Source: Amborella trichopoda (taxonomy: Eukaryota > Streptophyta > Magnoliopsida > Amborellales > Amborellaceae). Taken from it: a stretch of DNA of 64,000 nt. Shown one piece after another: positions 27,601 to 40,900 of this stretch (positions are counted from its first letter, which is position 1; each line of letters starts with the position of its first letter). The position numbers were made by a program, and so were the translations under genes. Where the stretch lies: the NCBI RefSeq assembly GCF_000471905.2, contig NW_006499776.1, forward strand, positions 1,527,486 to 1,591,485. The letters are read 5' to 3'. The notes under the pieces were generated by a model. That model saw nothing but the letters and a program-made list of their open reading frames with translations. It made no database searches and was not told where the DNA came from.

Positions 27601-28199
27601 CCAAGGCTATGCTGTTTAGGTTCATACAGTATGGATCGACACTGCGCAGTTTAGGGACATGTAGTCTGGATCGAGGCTGAACAATTTAGGGTCATGTAGT
27701 ATGGATCGAGGCTGAGCAGTTTAGGTCATGCAGTATGGACCGTGGCTAAGCTATTGAGGGTCATGCAGTATGGAGCAGGGTTGAGCTGTCTAGGGTCATG
27801 CAGCACGGACCGAGGCTGAGCACTTTAGTGTTATGTAGTACGAACCGAAGTTGAGCAGTTTAGGGTCAGGCAGTATGGACCGAGCTTGAGAAGTTTAGGG
27901 TCATTCAGTATGGACCGAGGCTGAGCACTTTAGGGTCATGCAGTATGGATCGATGCGGAGCAGTTTAGGGTTTTGCAGTATGGGTCAAGGCTGAATGGTT
28001 AAGAATCATGTAGTATGGATTGAGAATGAAAAATTTTGTCATGTAATATGGACTGAGGCTGAGCAGTATAGGTTCATGCAGTATGGACAGAGGCTGAGCA
28101 GTTAGGGTCACACAGTGTGGACCGAGGCTGCGCATTTTTAGGCATGCAATATGGACCAAGGCTACGCAGTTTAGGGTAAGGTAGGACTGGCCTAGTCTA

Positions 28200-31100
28200 A
28201 GACTATGCAGTTAAGGGTCCTGGATTGTGGACCGAGGTTGACCAGTTTAGACTCCTGCAAAATGAACAGAGGCTGAGCAGGTTAGGTGCATGGAGTATAA
28301 ATCGAGGTTGAGCAGTTTAGGGTCCTGCAGTATGGACCAAGGCTAAGCAGTTAAGGGTCTTGAAATATGGACCTAAACTATGCATATTAGGGTCATGTCG
28401 TAAGAACCGAGGCCGAGCATCATAGGGTTATGCGGTATGGAACGAGGATAAGTCGTTTAGGGTCACGCAGTATGGACCGAGGCTGAGTTGTTTTGGGTCA
28501 TGCAGTATGAACCGAGGTTGAGCAGTTTAGGGTTGTGTAACATGGATCGAGGCTGAGAAGTTTAGTGTGTTACAATATCGACTGAGCCTGAGTGGTTTAG
28601 AGTCATGAAGTATGGACCGAGGCTGAGATGCCTAGGCTCAAGTGTAATGGACCGAGCTTGAGCAGTTTAAGGTCATGCATTATGGACCAAGTCTAAGAAC
28701 TTTACAGTCATGCAGTATGGATAGAGGCTGAGCAAGTTAGGGTCATGCAGTATGAAAAGAGCTTGAGCAGTTTAGTGTCATGCAGTACGGATCGAGGATA
28801 AGCAGTTTACGGTCAGACCGAATGGTACGAAGCTAAGAAATTTTGTGTCATGCAGTATAGAAAGAGCATGAGAGGTTTAGGGTCATACAGTATGGACCGA
28901 TGCTACGCAGTTTAGGGTCATACAGTATGGACCGAGGCTGAACAGTTTAGGGTCACGTTGTATGGACCGAGGTTGTGCAGTTTAGGGTCATGCAATATGG
29001 ACCAAGGTTGAGTAGTTTCGGGTCATGCAGTATGGACCTAGGCGGAGCACTTTAAGGTTATGCAGTATGGACCGAGGTTGAGAAGTTCATGGCCATGTAG
29101 TGTGGATCGAGGCTTAGAAGTTTAGGGTCTTGCAGTATAAATTGAGGCTGAGAAAATTAGGGTCATGCAATATGGACTGAGGTTGAGCAGTTTAGGGTCT
29201 TGCAGTATGAACTTAGGCTGAGTAGTTAAGGGTCATGCAATATGGATCGAGACTTAGCAGTTTAGGGTCATGCAGTATAGACCGAGGATGAGAAGTTTAG
29301 GGTCATGTAGTATGGACCGAGGCTGAGTAGTTTACGATATTGCCTTATCAACCGAGGCTGACCAGTTTAGGGTCATGCATTATGGTCCGAGGCTGTGCAG
29401 TTTAGGGTCATGCGGTATGGACCGAGGCTGAGTAGTTTAGGGTCATGCAGTCTCGACCAAGGCCAAAATGTTGTGGGTCATGCATTATGTTTTCGAGGTT
29501 GAAAAGTGTAAGGTCGTACAGAATGGACAGAGGCAGAATAGTTTACAGTCATGTAGAATGGATCCAGGCTGAGCACTTTAGGGCCTTGCAGTTTGAGCCG
29601 AGGATGGGCAGTTTCCGGTCCTGCCATATGGACCAAGGCTAAAAAAATTTAGTGTCATGCAGTGAAGACCACGGGTGAAACATTTAAGGCCTTGCAGTAA
29701 GGACCAAGGCCGAGCACTTTTGTGTCATGAAGTATGAACCAAGGCTGAGCAGTTTCGGGTCATGCAGTATGGACAGAGCTTGAGAAGTTTACGGCCATGC
29801 CGAATGGTATGAGGATGAGAAATTAGGGACATGCAGTATGGACAGAAAGTGAGTAATTTAGAGTCATACAGTATGGACCGAGGCTGAGCAGTTTAGGGTC
29901 ATGCAGTATGGACTGAGGCTGAGCAGTTTAGGGTCATGCAGTATGGACTAAGGCTGAGTAGTTTAGGGTCATGCAGTATGGACCGAGGCTGAGCACATTT
30001 GGGTCATGCAGTATGAACCGAGGCTCAGTAGTTTAGGGTCTTGTATTATTGATCGAGGCACAGCGGTTCAAGGCCAAGTATTGTGGACCAAGGCATAACA
30101 GTTTAGGGTCATGCATTATGGACCAAGGCCGGGCAGTTTAGGGTCATGCAGTATAAATCGAGGCTGATTAGTTTAGGGTCATGCAGTATGGACCGAGGTA
30201 GACTACTTTAGGGTCTGGTAGTATGGACCTAGGCTGAGCAGTTTAGGGCATGCAGTCTGGATCGAGGCTGTCCAATTTAGGATCATGCAGTAAGGAACGA
30301 GGCTGAGCAGTTTAGGGTTCTATGGTATGGATCGAGGTTGAGCTGTTAGGGGTTACGCAAAATGGACCGAGGCCGTGCAATTAGGGGTTATGCAGTACGG
30401 ACTAAGGTTGAGTAATTTAGGGTCGTGCAGTATGGGCCGAGGCTGAGAAGTTTAGGGTGATGCCTTTTGGACTAAGGCAGAGCAGTTTAGGGTCATGTAC
30501 TTTGGACTAAGGATGAGTTGTTTATTGTCATGTGATTTTGGCCGAGGCTGAGCAGTTTAGGTTCATGCAGTGTGGGCTGAGGTTGCCCAATTTAGGGTCA
30601 TGGGGACCGAGGCTTAGAACTTTAGGGTCATTCACTGTGAATCAAAGCTGAGAAGTTTAGGATCATGCAGTGTGGACCGAGGCTGAGCCGTTTTGGGTCA
30701 TTTAGTATTGATCAAGGCGTAGTAGTTAAAAGTGATGCAGTATGGACTAAGGCAGTACCGTTAAGACTCATGTAGAATGGACCGAGCCAGAGCAATTAAG
30801 TCATGTACTATGAATTGAGGCTGAGCAGTTTAAGGTCACGCAGTATGGACCGAGGTTGAGTAGTTTAGGGTCCGACAGTATGGACCAAGGCTTAGTAGTT
30901 TAGGGTCATGCATTATAGACCGAGGCTAAGCAGTTTAGGGTCATGCAATTTTGACCGAGGCTGAGACGTTTAGTGTCGTGTTGTACGGACCAAGCCTGAG
31001 CATTTTAGGGTCATGCAATATTGATCTAGGGTGAGCGGTTTAGCGTTAGGGAGGATGGACTAAGGTTGGGGCCGAGCAGTTTAGATTCTTGCATTGTGGA

Positions 31101-34100
31101 CTAAAGCTGAGCAGTTTAGTAATGCAGTATGGATAGAGGCTAAGCAATTTAGGGCATGAAGTATAAATCGAGGCTGAGCCTTTTTGGGTCATGCAGTATG
31201 GACCGAGGCTGAGTAGTTAAGGGTTATAATATATGGAACTACTCTGAGACGTTTAGGGTCATGTAGTATGGACCAAGGCTGAGCAGTTTAGCGTCATGCA
31301 GTATGGACTGAGGCTGAGCCGTTTAGGGTCATGCATTATGATCAGAGCTTGAGCAGTTTAGGGTCATGCAGTATAAATTGAGCTTGAGCAGTTTAGGGTC
31401 ATGCAGTATGGACCGAGGCTGAGCAGTTAAAGGTCTTGCAATATGGACCTAAGCTGAGCAGTTTAGGGTCATATATTATGGACCGAGGCTGAGCAACTTA
31501 GGGTCATGCAGTTTGGGCCGAGGCTGAGTTGTTTTTGGGTCACGCAGTATGGAACAAGGCTGAGTAGTTTAGTGTCGTGTAACATGGATTGTGGCAAAGC
31601 AATTTAGGGTCTTGCAGTAAGGACTGAGCCTGAGTGGTTTAGGGTCATGCAGCATGGACGGAGGCTGAGATGCTTATGGTCAAGTGGTATGGACCACGCA
31701 TGAGCGGTTTAAAGTCATGCAGTATGGACCGAGTCTGAGCGCATTAAGGTCATGCGGTATGGACCGAGGTTGAGCAGTTTAGGGTCAAGCAGTATGGACC
31801 GAGCCTGAGCAGTTTAGGGTCAAGTAGTATGGACCGAGCATAAGCAGTTTTTGGTCATGTCGAATGGTACGAGGTTAAGCAGTTTTGGAACATGTAATAT
31901 GGACAGAGCCAGAGTAGTTTAGGGTCATGTAGTATGAACTGAGGTTGCGGAGTTCATGGTCATGCAGCATGGACCGAGGTTGAGCAGTTTAGGGTCATGC
32001 AGTATGGACCATGGTTGAGTAGTTGAGGGTCATGCAGTATGGACTTAGGCGAAGCACTTTTAGATCTTGCACTATGGCTCGAGGTTGAGCATGTCTTGGC
32101 CAAGTAGTGTGGACAGAGGCTTAGAAGTTTAAGATCATGCGTTATAGATTGAGGCTGAGCAGTTTAGGGTCTTGCAATATAAATCGAGGCAAAGCAAATT
32201 AGGGTCATGCAATATTGACCGAGGCTGAGCAGTTTAAGGTCTTACAGTATGGACCTAAGCTAAGTAGTTAAGGGTCATGCATTATGGATCAAGGCTGAGC
32301 AGTTTAGGGTCATGCAGTATGGACCGAGGGTGAGAAGTTTAGGGTCATGCAGTATGGACTGAGGCTGAGTAGTTTAGGGTAATGCATTATGGACCAAGGC
32401 TGAGCAGATTAGGGTCATGCATTATGGTCCGGGGCTGTGCAGTTTAGGGTCATGCACTATGGACCGAGGCTGAGCAGCTTAGGGTCATGCAATATCGATC
32501 GAGGCTAAATAGTTTAGGGCCGTACAATATGTATCGAGGTTGAGCAGTGTAGGGTCGTGCAGAATGGACCTAGGCTGAACAGTTTAGGGTCATGTAGTAT
32601 TGATCCAGGCTGAGCACTTGAAGGTCTTACAGTTTGGTCCGAGGCAGAGCAGTTTACGGTCATGCCATATGGATCGAGGCTAAACAATTTAGGGTGATGC
32701 AGTAGGAACCACGGCGGAGCTGTTTAAGGTCATGCAGTGTGGACCAAGGCTGAGCACTTTAGTGCCGTGCAGTATGGACCGAGGCTGAACGATACAGGGT
32801 CATGCAGTATGGATCAAGCTTGAGAAGCTTGCAGTCATGCCGAATGGTATAAGGCAAAGAAATTTAGGGTCATGCAATATGGACCGAGAGTGAGTAGTTT
32901 AGGGTCATACGGTGTGGGCTGGGGCTGAGCAGTTTAGGGTCATGCAGTATGGACCAAGGCTCAGCAGTTTGGGGTCTTGGAGTATGGACGGAGGTTGAGT
33001 CGCTTAGGGTCATGCAGTACCGACTGAGGCTGAGTAGCTTAGAGTCATGCAGTATGAACCGAGGCTGACCAGTTTAGGGTCGTGTATCACGAATTGAAGC
33101 AGTGAAGTTTATGGTTTGCAGTATGGACTGAGCTTGAGTGGTTTAGGGTCATGCGGCATTGATCGAGGCTGAGATGCTTATGGTTAAGCAGTAGGGACCG
33201 CACATAAGCATTTTAAGGTCAAGTAGTATGGATCGAGTCTTAGCACTTTAGGGTCATGCAGTATGGACCGAGGCTGAACAATTTAGGATCATGCAGTATG
33301 GACCGAGCTTGAGCAGTTTAGGGTCATGCATTATGAATCGAGGATAAACAGTTTACGGTCATGCCGAATGGTACGAGGCTGAGCAATTTTTGCTCATGCA
33401 GAATGGACAGAGTCAGAGCTGTTTATGGTCATGCAGTATGGACCAAGGCTGCGCAGTTTAGAGTCATGCAGTAAGGACTGAGGCTGAACAGTTTAGGGTC
33501 ATGCAGTATGGACCGAGGTTGAGCAGTTTTGGGTCATGCAGTATGGACCGAGGTTGAGTAGTTTCGGGTATTGCTGTATGGACCTAAGCGGACCACTTTA
33601 TTGTCATGCAGTATGAACTGAGGTTGAGCATTTCATGGCCAAGTAGTGTGGACCAAGGGTTAGCAGATTAAGGTCATGCGTTATGGTCTGAGGCCGAGCA
33701 GTTTAGGGTCATGCAGTATAAATCGAGGCTGAACAAATTAGGGTCATGCAATATTGACCGAGACTAAGTAGTTTAGTCTCTAGCAGTATGAACCTAGGCT
33801 GAGTAGTTATGGGTCATGCATTATGGATCAAGGCTGAGCAGTTTAGGGTCATGCAGTATGGACCGAAGCTGAGAGGTTTAGGGTCATGCAGTATGGACAG
33901 CGGCTGAGTAGTTTAGGGTAATGCATTATGGACCGAGGCTGTGCAATTTAGGGTCATGCTTTATGGTCCGAGGCTGTGCAGTTTAGGGTCATACAGTATG
34001 GACCGAGGCTGAGCAGTTTTGGGTCATGTAGTATCGATCGAGGTTGAATAGTTTAGGTTCATACAGTATGTACCTAGGTTGAGCAGTTTAGGGTCGTGCA

Positions 34101-36000
34101 GAGTGGACCGAGGCTAAACAGTTTAGGGTAATGTAATATGGATCCAGGCTGAGCACTTTAGGGTCTTGCAATTAGTTCCGAGGCTGAGTAGTTTACCGTC
34201 ATGCCGTATGGATCGAGGATAAACAATTTATCATCATGCCGTAAGGACCACGACAGAGCTGTTGAAGGTCATGCCGTGTGGACCAAGGCGGAGCACTTTA
34301 GGGTCATGCGTTATGGACCGAGGCTGAGCAGTTGAAGGTCATGCGGTATGGATCGAGAGTGAGTAGTTTAGGGTCAAATAGTAAAAGCCGAGGCTGAGCA
34401 GTTTAGGGTCATGCAATATGGACCGAGGCAGAGTAGTTTAGGATGATGCAGTATTGACCGAGGCTAAGTAGTTTAGTTTCATGCAGTATGGATCGAGGCT
34501 ATGCACATTTGGGTCATGCAGTATAGACCGAGGCTCAGCAGTTTTGTGTCTTTTAGTGTGGACTGAGGCTGAGCAGTTCATGGCCATGTACTGTGGACCA
34601 ATGCATAGCAGTTTAAGTTCATGCATTATAGACCTAGGCCGAGCAGTTTAGGGTCATGCAATATTAATCGAGGCTGATCAGTTTAGGGTCATGCAATAAG
34701 GACAGAGACAGAGTAGTTTTGAGTATGGCGGTATGGAGCTAGGCTGAGCATTTTAGGGTCACGCAGTTCAGATCGAAGCTGCGTAATTTAGGGTCATGCA
34801 ATATAGAATGAGGTTGAGCAGTACAGAGTCATGCAGTATGGACAGAGGCTGAGCAGTTTAAGGTAATTCAGTATGGACCGAGGCTGAGAAGTTAGGGGTT
34901 ATGCAGTATGGACCAAGGCCGAGCAGTTAGGGGTTATGCTGTATATACTGAGGTTGAGTAGTTTAGGGTCGTGCAATATAGGCAAAGGCTCAGAAGTTTA
35001 GGGTCATGCAGAATGGACTCAGGTGGAACAGTTTAGGTTCATGTAGTATGGACCGAGGCTGAGCTATTTAGGGTCTTGCAGTTTTGGCAGAGGATGAGCA
35101 GTTTAGGTTCATGCATTGTGGGCTGAGGTTGCGCAGTTTAGGGTCATGCATTAGGGACCTAGGCTGAATAGTTTAGGGTCATACAGTTTTGACATAGGAT
35201 GAGTAGTTTAGGTTCATGCAGTGTGGACTGAGGTTGTGCAGTTTAGCATGCATTAGGGATCGAGGCTGTGCAGTTTAGGGTCATTCAATGTGGATTGAAG
35301 CTGTGCTGTGTGGACCAAGGCTGAGCAGTTTTGGGTCATTCAGTATGGATTGAGGCTGAGAAGTTTAAGGTTATGCAGTATGGACCGAGGCAGAACTGTT
35401 AAGAATCATGTAGAATGGACCGAGGCAGAGCAATTAAGTCATGTCGTATGGACCGAAGCTGACCAGTTTAGGGTCGTGCAATATGGACCGAGGTTGAGCT
35501 GTTTAGGGTCCGGCAGTACGGACTGAGGCTTAGTAGTTTAGGGTCATGCAGTATGGATCAAGGCCGTACAGTTTACGGTCATGCAGTTTGGACCGAGGCT
35601 AAGCAGTTTAGTGTCATGCTGCATGGATCGAGCCGTACAATTTTAGGGTCATGCAATAGTGACCGAGGCTGAGCAGTTTAGAGTTAGGGAAGATGGACCG
35701 AGGTTAGGGATGAGCATTTTTGGTTCATGCATTGGGGACCAAGGCTGAGCAGTTAAGGGTCATGCAGTATGAAAAGAGGCTGAGCAATTTATGGTCATGA
35801 AGTACAAATCGAGGCTGAGCCGTTTTTGGTCATGCAGTGTGGATCGAGGAGGAGTAGTTAATATGGACCTACTTTGAGACGTTTAGGCTCCTGTAGTATG
35901 GACCGAGGCTGAGTAGTTTAGGGTCATGCAGTGTGGTCCGAGGCTGAGCAGTTTAGGGTTATGCAGTATAGAACGACGCTGAGTAGTTTAAGGTCATGCA
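28200..36000. repeat. Satellite domain with higher-order units of about 1.5 kb
   Basis: A string beginning TTCATGGCCATGTAGTGTGG or TTCATGGCCAAGTAGTGTGG recurs near 29086, 30067, 32092, 33631 and 34577 with well matched flanks of up to a kilobase. The copy at 32040-32780 and the copy at 33590-34310 align over their whole length. A larger duplication links 29000-31260 with 33590-35900 at offsets of 4.5-4.65 kb, about three 1.5-kb units. Confidence 0.8.
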
Positions 36001-37999
36001 GTATGAATTGAGGCTGAGTAGTTTATGGTCATGCAGTATGGATCGAGGCTGACCAGCTTAGGGTCTTGCAGTATGGACAAGGGCTGAGTAGTTTAGGGTC
36101 ATGCAGCATGGCCGAGGTTGAGCAATTCAGGGTCATTAAGTATGGATCGAGGCTGAGTTTAGGGTCATCCTGTATTGACCAAGGCTAAGCAGTTAAAGGT
36201 CATGCAATGTGGACCGAGACTGAGATGTTTAGAGTCATGTAGTTTTCACCAAGGCTGAGCAGCATAAGGTCATGCAGTATGGACCGAGGCTGAGTAGTTC
36301 ATGGTCATGTATTTTGGATCGTGTGGATCAAGGCCTTGCAGTTTACGGTCATGCATTCTGGACCGAGGCAGGGCAGTTTAGGGTCTTGCAATATGAACCG
36401 AGCCTGAGTAGTTTAAAGTCATTCAGTATGGACCGAGACTGAGCAGTTTAGGGTCATGCTGCCTAGACCAAGGCTAAGCCGTTTAGAGTCATGAAGAGTG
36501 GACCGAGGCCGGGCAAGTTAAGGGTCATGCAGTATGGACTGAGGATCAGCAGTTTAAGGTCATGCAGTATGGACAGAGGCTGAGCAATTTATGGCCATGC
36601 AGTGTTGATAAAGGCCTAGTTGTTCAGGTTCATGCATTATGGACCGGGGATGAGGAGTTTAGGGTCTTGCATTATGGGTCGCGGCTATGCAGTTTAGGGT
36701 CATGTAATATGGAACTTACTTGACAAATTTAGGGTCATGCAGTTCGGATCGAGGCTGAACAATTTAGGGTCATGCAGTATGGACCGAGGCTGAGCAGTTT
36801 AGGGTCATGCAGTTTAGAACGAGCTTGAGCAAGTTTTGGAACGGACTGAAGCTGAGCAGTGTAGGGTCATGCAGTTTGGTCCAAGGTTGAGCAGTTTACG
36901 GTGATGTCGTATGGACCGAGGCTAAGCAGTTTAGGGTCATGCAGTACGAACCGAGGTTGAGAACTTTAGGATCATCCAGTACGGACCGAGGCTGCGCTCT
37001 TTAGGGTCATGCACTATGGATTGAGCTTGAGTAGCTTAGGGTCATGCAGTATGGACCGAGGATGTACGGTTTTTGGTCATGGCGAATGGTTCAAGGCTAC
37101 GCAATTTATGTTCATGCAGTATGCACCGAGCCTGAGAAGTTTTGGGTCATGCAAGATAGACCAAGGTTCGGCAGTTTAGGGTCATGCAGTATGGATTGAG
37201 GCTATGCAGTTTAGGGTCATGTCGTATGGACCGAGGCTGAGCAGTTTACGGACACGCAGTATAGACCGAGGCTGAGTAGTTCAGGGTCATGCATTATGGA
37301 CTGAGGCAGAGCACTTAGGGTCATGCAGTTTGGACTGAGGTTGAGCAGTTTTGTGTCTTTTAGTATGGACCAAGACTTAGCAGTTCATGACCATGAGGTG
37401 TGGACCGAGGCACACAGTTTGGGATCATGCATTATGGACCTAGGCTAAGCAGTTTAGGGTCATGTAGTAGAAATCGAGGTTGAGCAGTTTAGGGTCATGC
37501 TGTATATATCTAGGCTGAACAGTTTAAGGTCTTGTAGTACAGATCTAGGTTGAGCCGTTTACGGTCATGCCATAAGGAGCTAGGCTGAGTAGTTTAGGGT
37601 AATGCAGTATCGAACGAGCCTGAGTAGTTCATGGCCATGTAGAGTGGTTCGAGGATTAGCCGTTTAGGGTCATGCATTATGGACCGAGGCTGAGCAGTCT
37701 AGGGATCAAGCCTGAGCAGTTTAGGGTCAAGCAGTATAAACCGATGCTGAGCTGTTTGGGGTCTTGAAATAAGAACCGAGGCTGACACCTTTAGGGTCTT
37801 GAAATATAGACCGATGCTAAGCAGTTTACATGCAGTATGGACCAAGACAGAGCAGTTTATGATCCTACAGTATGGACGGAGGATGAGTAGTTTTGGGTAA
37901 TGTAGTAGAGACCGAGGCTGAGCAGTTTAGGTCATGCAGTGTGGACCGAGGCTGAACAATTTTGGGCCTTGCAGTAGGGACCGAGGCTGAGCAGTTTCA

Positions 38000-40900
38000 G
38001 CTCATGCAGTATGGATCGAGGCTAAGCAGCTTAGGGTAATTTGGTATGGACCGAGGATGAGCAGTTTAGGGTCATACAGTATGGATTGAGACTGAGCAGT
38101 TTAGGGTCATGCCATGTGGATCGAGGCTGAAATATTTAGGGCCATGTAGTATGCACCGAGGCTAAACAATTTGGGGTCATGCAGTTTGGACCGACGTCGA
38201 GCAGTTTATGGTCATGCAGTGTGGATCGAGGTTTAGCAATTTAGGTTCATGCCTATAGAAACCGGGCTGAGCTGTTAATGATCATGCAGTATGGATCGAG
38301 GCTGAGCACTTTAGGGTCATGCCGTATGGATCGAGGCTGAGAAGTTTAGGGTCATGCAGTCTGAACTAAGGTTGAAATGTTTAGGGTCACGTAGTATAGA
38401 CCGAGGTTGAGCAGTTTAGGGTCATGAGTTATTGACCTAGCACGTACAGTTTAAGGTCTTGTAGTATGGGCCTAGGCTGAGCACTTTAGGGTTGTGCAGT
38501 TTGGACCGAGGCTGAGCAGTTTATGGTCATGTCGTATGGACCATGGCTAAGCAGTTTACGGTCATGCCGTATGTACTGAGGCTAAGAAGTTTAGGGTCAT
38601 GCAGTATGGACCGAAGCTGTGCTGTTTAGGATCATGCATTATGGACCGAGGCTGAGCACTTTGGGGTCATGCAGTACGGACCAAGGCTGAGCACTTTAGG
38701 GTCATGCAGTATAGACTTAGCCTGAGAAGTTTTGGTACAGGCCATATGGATGGAGGCTAAGCACTTTAGGGTCATGCAATATGGTCCGACGCTGAGCAAT
38801 TTAGGGTCATGCAGTTTGGATAGAGGATAGGCTGTCCAGGGTCATGCAGTTTGGACTGAGGCTGAGTAGTTTAAAGTAATGAAGTCTGGGCCGAGGCTGA
38901 ACAGTTTGGGGTCATGCAGTATGGACTGAGGCTGAGCAGTTTAGGGTCATGCAGTTTGGACCGATGCGGATGCCGTACTGACTGTGGCTGAGTCGCTTAC
39001 GATCATGCCTTATGGACCGAGGCTCAACAGTTTAAGGTCATGCTATATCGATTGATGCTGAGCTATTCAATGTCATGCATTATGGACCAAGGCTAAGCAC
39101 TTTAGTGTCATGCATTATGGACCGAGGCTGAGGCGTTTAAGGTCATACAGTATAGACCGAGCATGAGAAGTCTAGGGTCAGGCAATATGGACTGAGGCTG
39201 AGCGCTTTAGGGTCATGTAGTATCGACCGATGCTATGCTTTTGTAGTATGGACCGAGGCTGAGCACTTTAGGGTCGTGCAGTACGGACCGAGGCTGAGCA
39301 GTTTGGGGACATGCAATATAGACCGAGCTTGTTTTGGGTCATGCAATATGGATTGAGGCTGAGCACTTTAGAGTTATGCAGTATGGTCCGAGGCTTTGCA
39401 GTTTATGGTCATGTAGTATGGACCTTGCTTAAGCAATTTAGGGTCATGCAGTATGGACCGAGGATGAGAAGTTTAAGGTCATGCAGTATGGACCGAGGCT
39501 GAGAAGTTTAGGGTCATGCAATATGTACCAAAGCTTTGAGTAGTTTGGGGTCATGCAGAATGGATCAAGGCTGAGCAGTTTGGGGTCATGCATCATGAAA
39601 CGAGGTAGAGCAGTTTACGGTCAGGCAATATGGACCGAGGCTGAGCAGTTTATGGTCATGCGGTATGTTCTGAGGTAGAGCAGTTTAGGGTCTGACGGTA
39701 TGGACTGAGGCTGGGCAGTTTAGGGTCATGCGATATGAACCAAGGCTGAGCAGTTTAGGGTCATGCAAAGTGGACTGAGGTTGCGCACGTTTAAGTCATG
39801 TTGTATGGATCGTGGCTGAGAAGTTTAGGTTCAATTAGTGTGATCCGAGGCTAAGCAGTTTAGGATCAGGTTGTGTGGACCACAACTGAGCAGTTTTGGG
39901 TCAAGCTGTATGGACCGAGGCTGAGCTTTTTCGTCTCTTGCAGTATGGACCGAGGCTAAGAAATTTAGGGTTTGCATTATTGACCAAGGCTGAACTGTTA
40001 AGAACCACGTAGTATCGACCGAGGCTGCTTAGCTCAGTCAAGTAGTGTGGATCGAGGCTGAGCAGCTAAGGGTGATGCAGTATGGACCAAGCTTGAGCAA
40101 CTTCGGGTCCGGCAGTTTGGATCGAGGCAGAGAAGTATAAGGTCATGCAATATGGACTGAGGATATGCAGTTTAGAGTCATGCAGTCTGAACTGAGAGTG
40201 AGCAATTTACAGTCATGTTGTATGGACCGTGGCTGAGCCCTTTACAGTCATGCTGTATGGACCAAGGATGAGCAGTTTCCCGTGGTTGAGCCATTTACTG
40301 TCATGTCCTATGGACCAATGCTGAGCAGTTTAGGGTCATGCAAAATCAACCGATGCTGAGCTATTTAGGGTCATGTAGTATGGACCAATGCTGACCACTT
40401 TAGAGTCATGCAGTATGGACCGAGGCTGAGAACTTTAGGGTCATGCAGTATAGACCGAGCATGAGAAGTTTTTTGTCATGCAGTAGGGACTGAGGTTGAG
40501 CACTTTTGGTACACGCAGTATCGACTGATGCTAATGTTTTTAGGGTCATGCTGTATGGACCATGGCTGAGCACTTAGGGTCATGCCGTATGGACCGAGGC
40601 TGAGTAGTTTAGGGTCGTGCAGTACAGACCAAGCTTGAGAAGTTTAGGGTCATGCAATGTGGACTGATGCTGAGCACTTTAAGGTCATGCAGTATCGACC
40701 AATGCTGAGCTTTTAGGGTCATGCAGTATGGACCGAGGCTGAGCAGTTTCGGGTCATGCAATATGGACCGAGGCCTTGAGTAGTTTAGAGTCATGCAGCA
40801 AGGATCGAGGCTGAGCAGTTTGGGGTCATGCAGTATAGATTGAGGCTGAGCAGTATTGGGTCATGCAGTGTGGACTGATGCTGTGCAGTTAAGGGCCATG

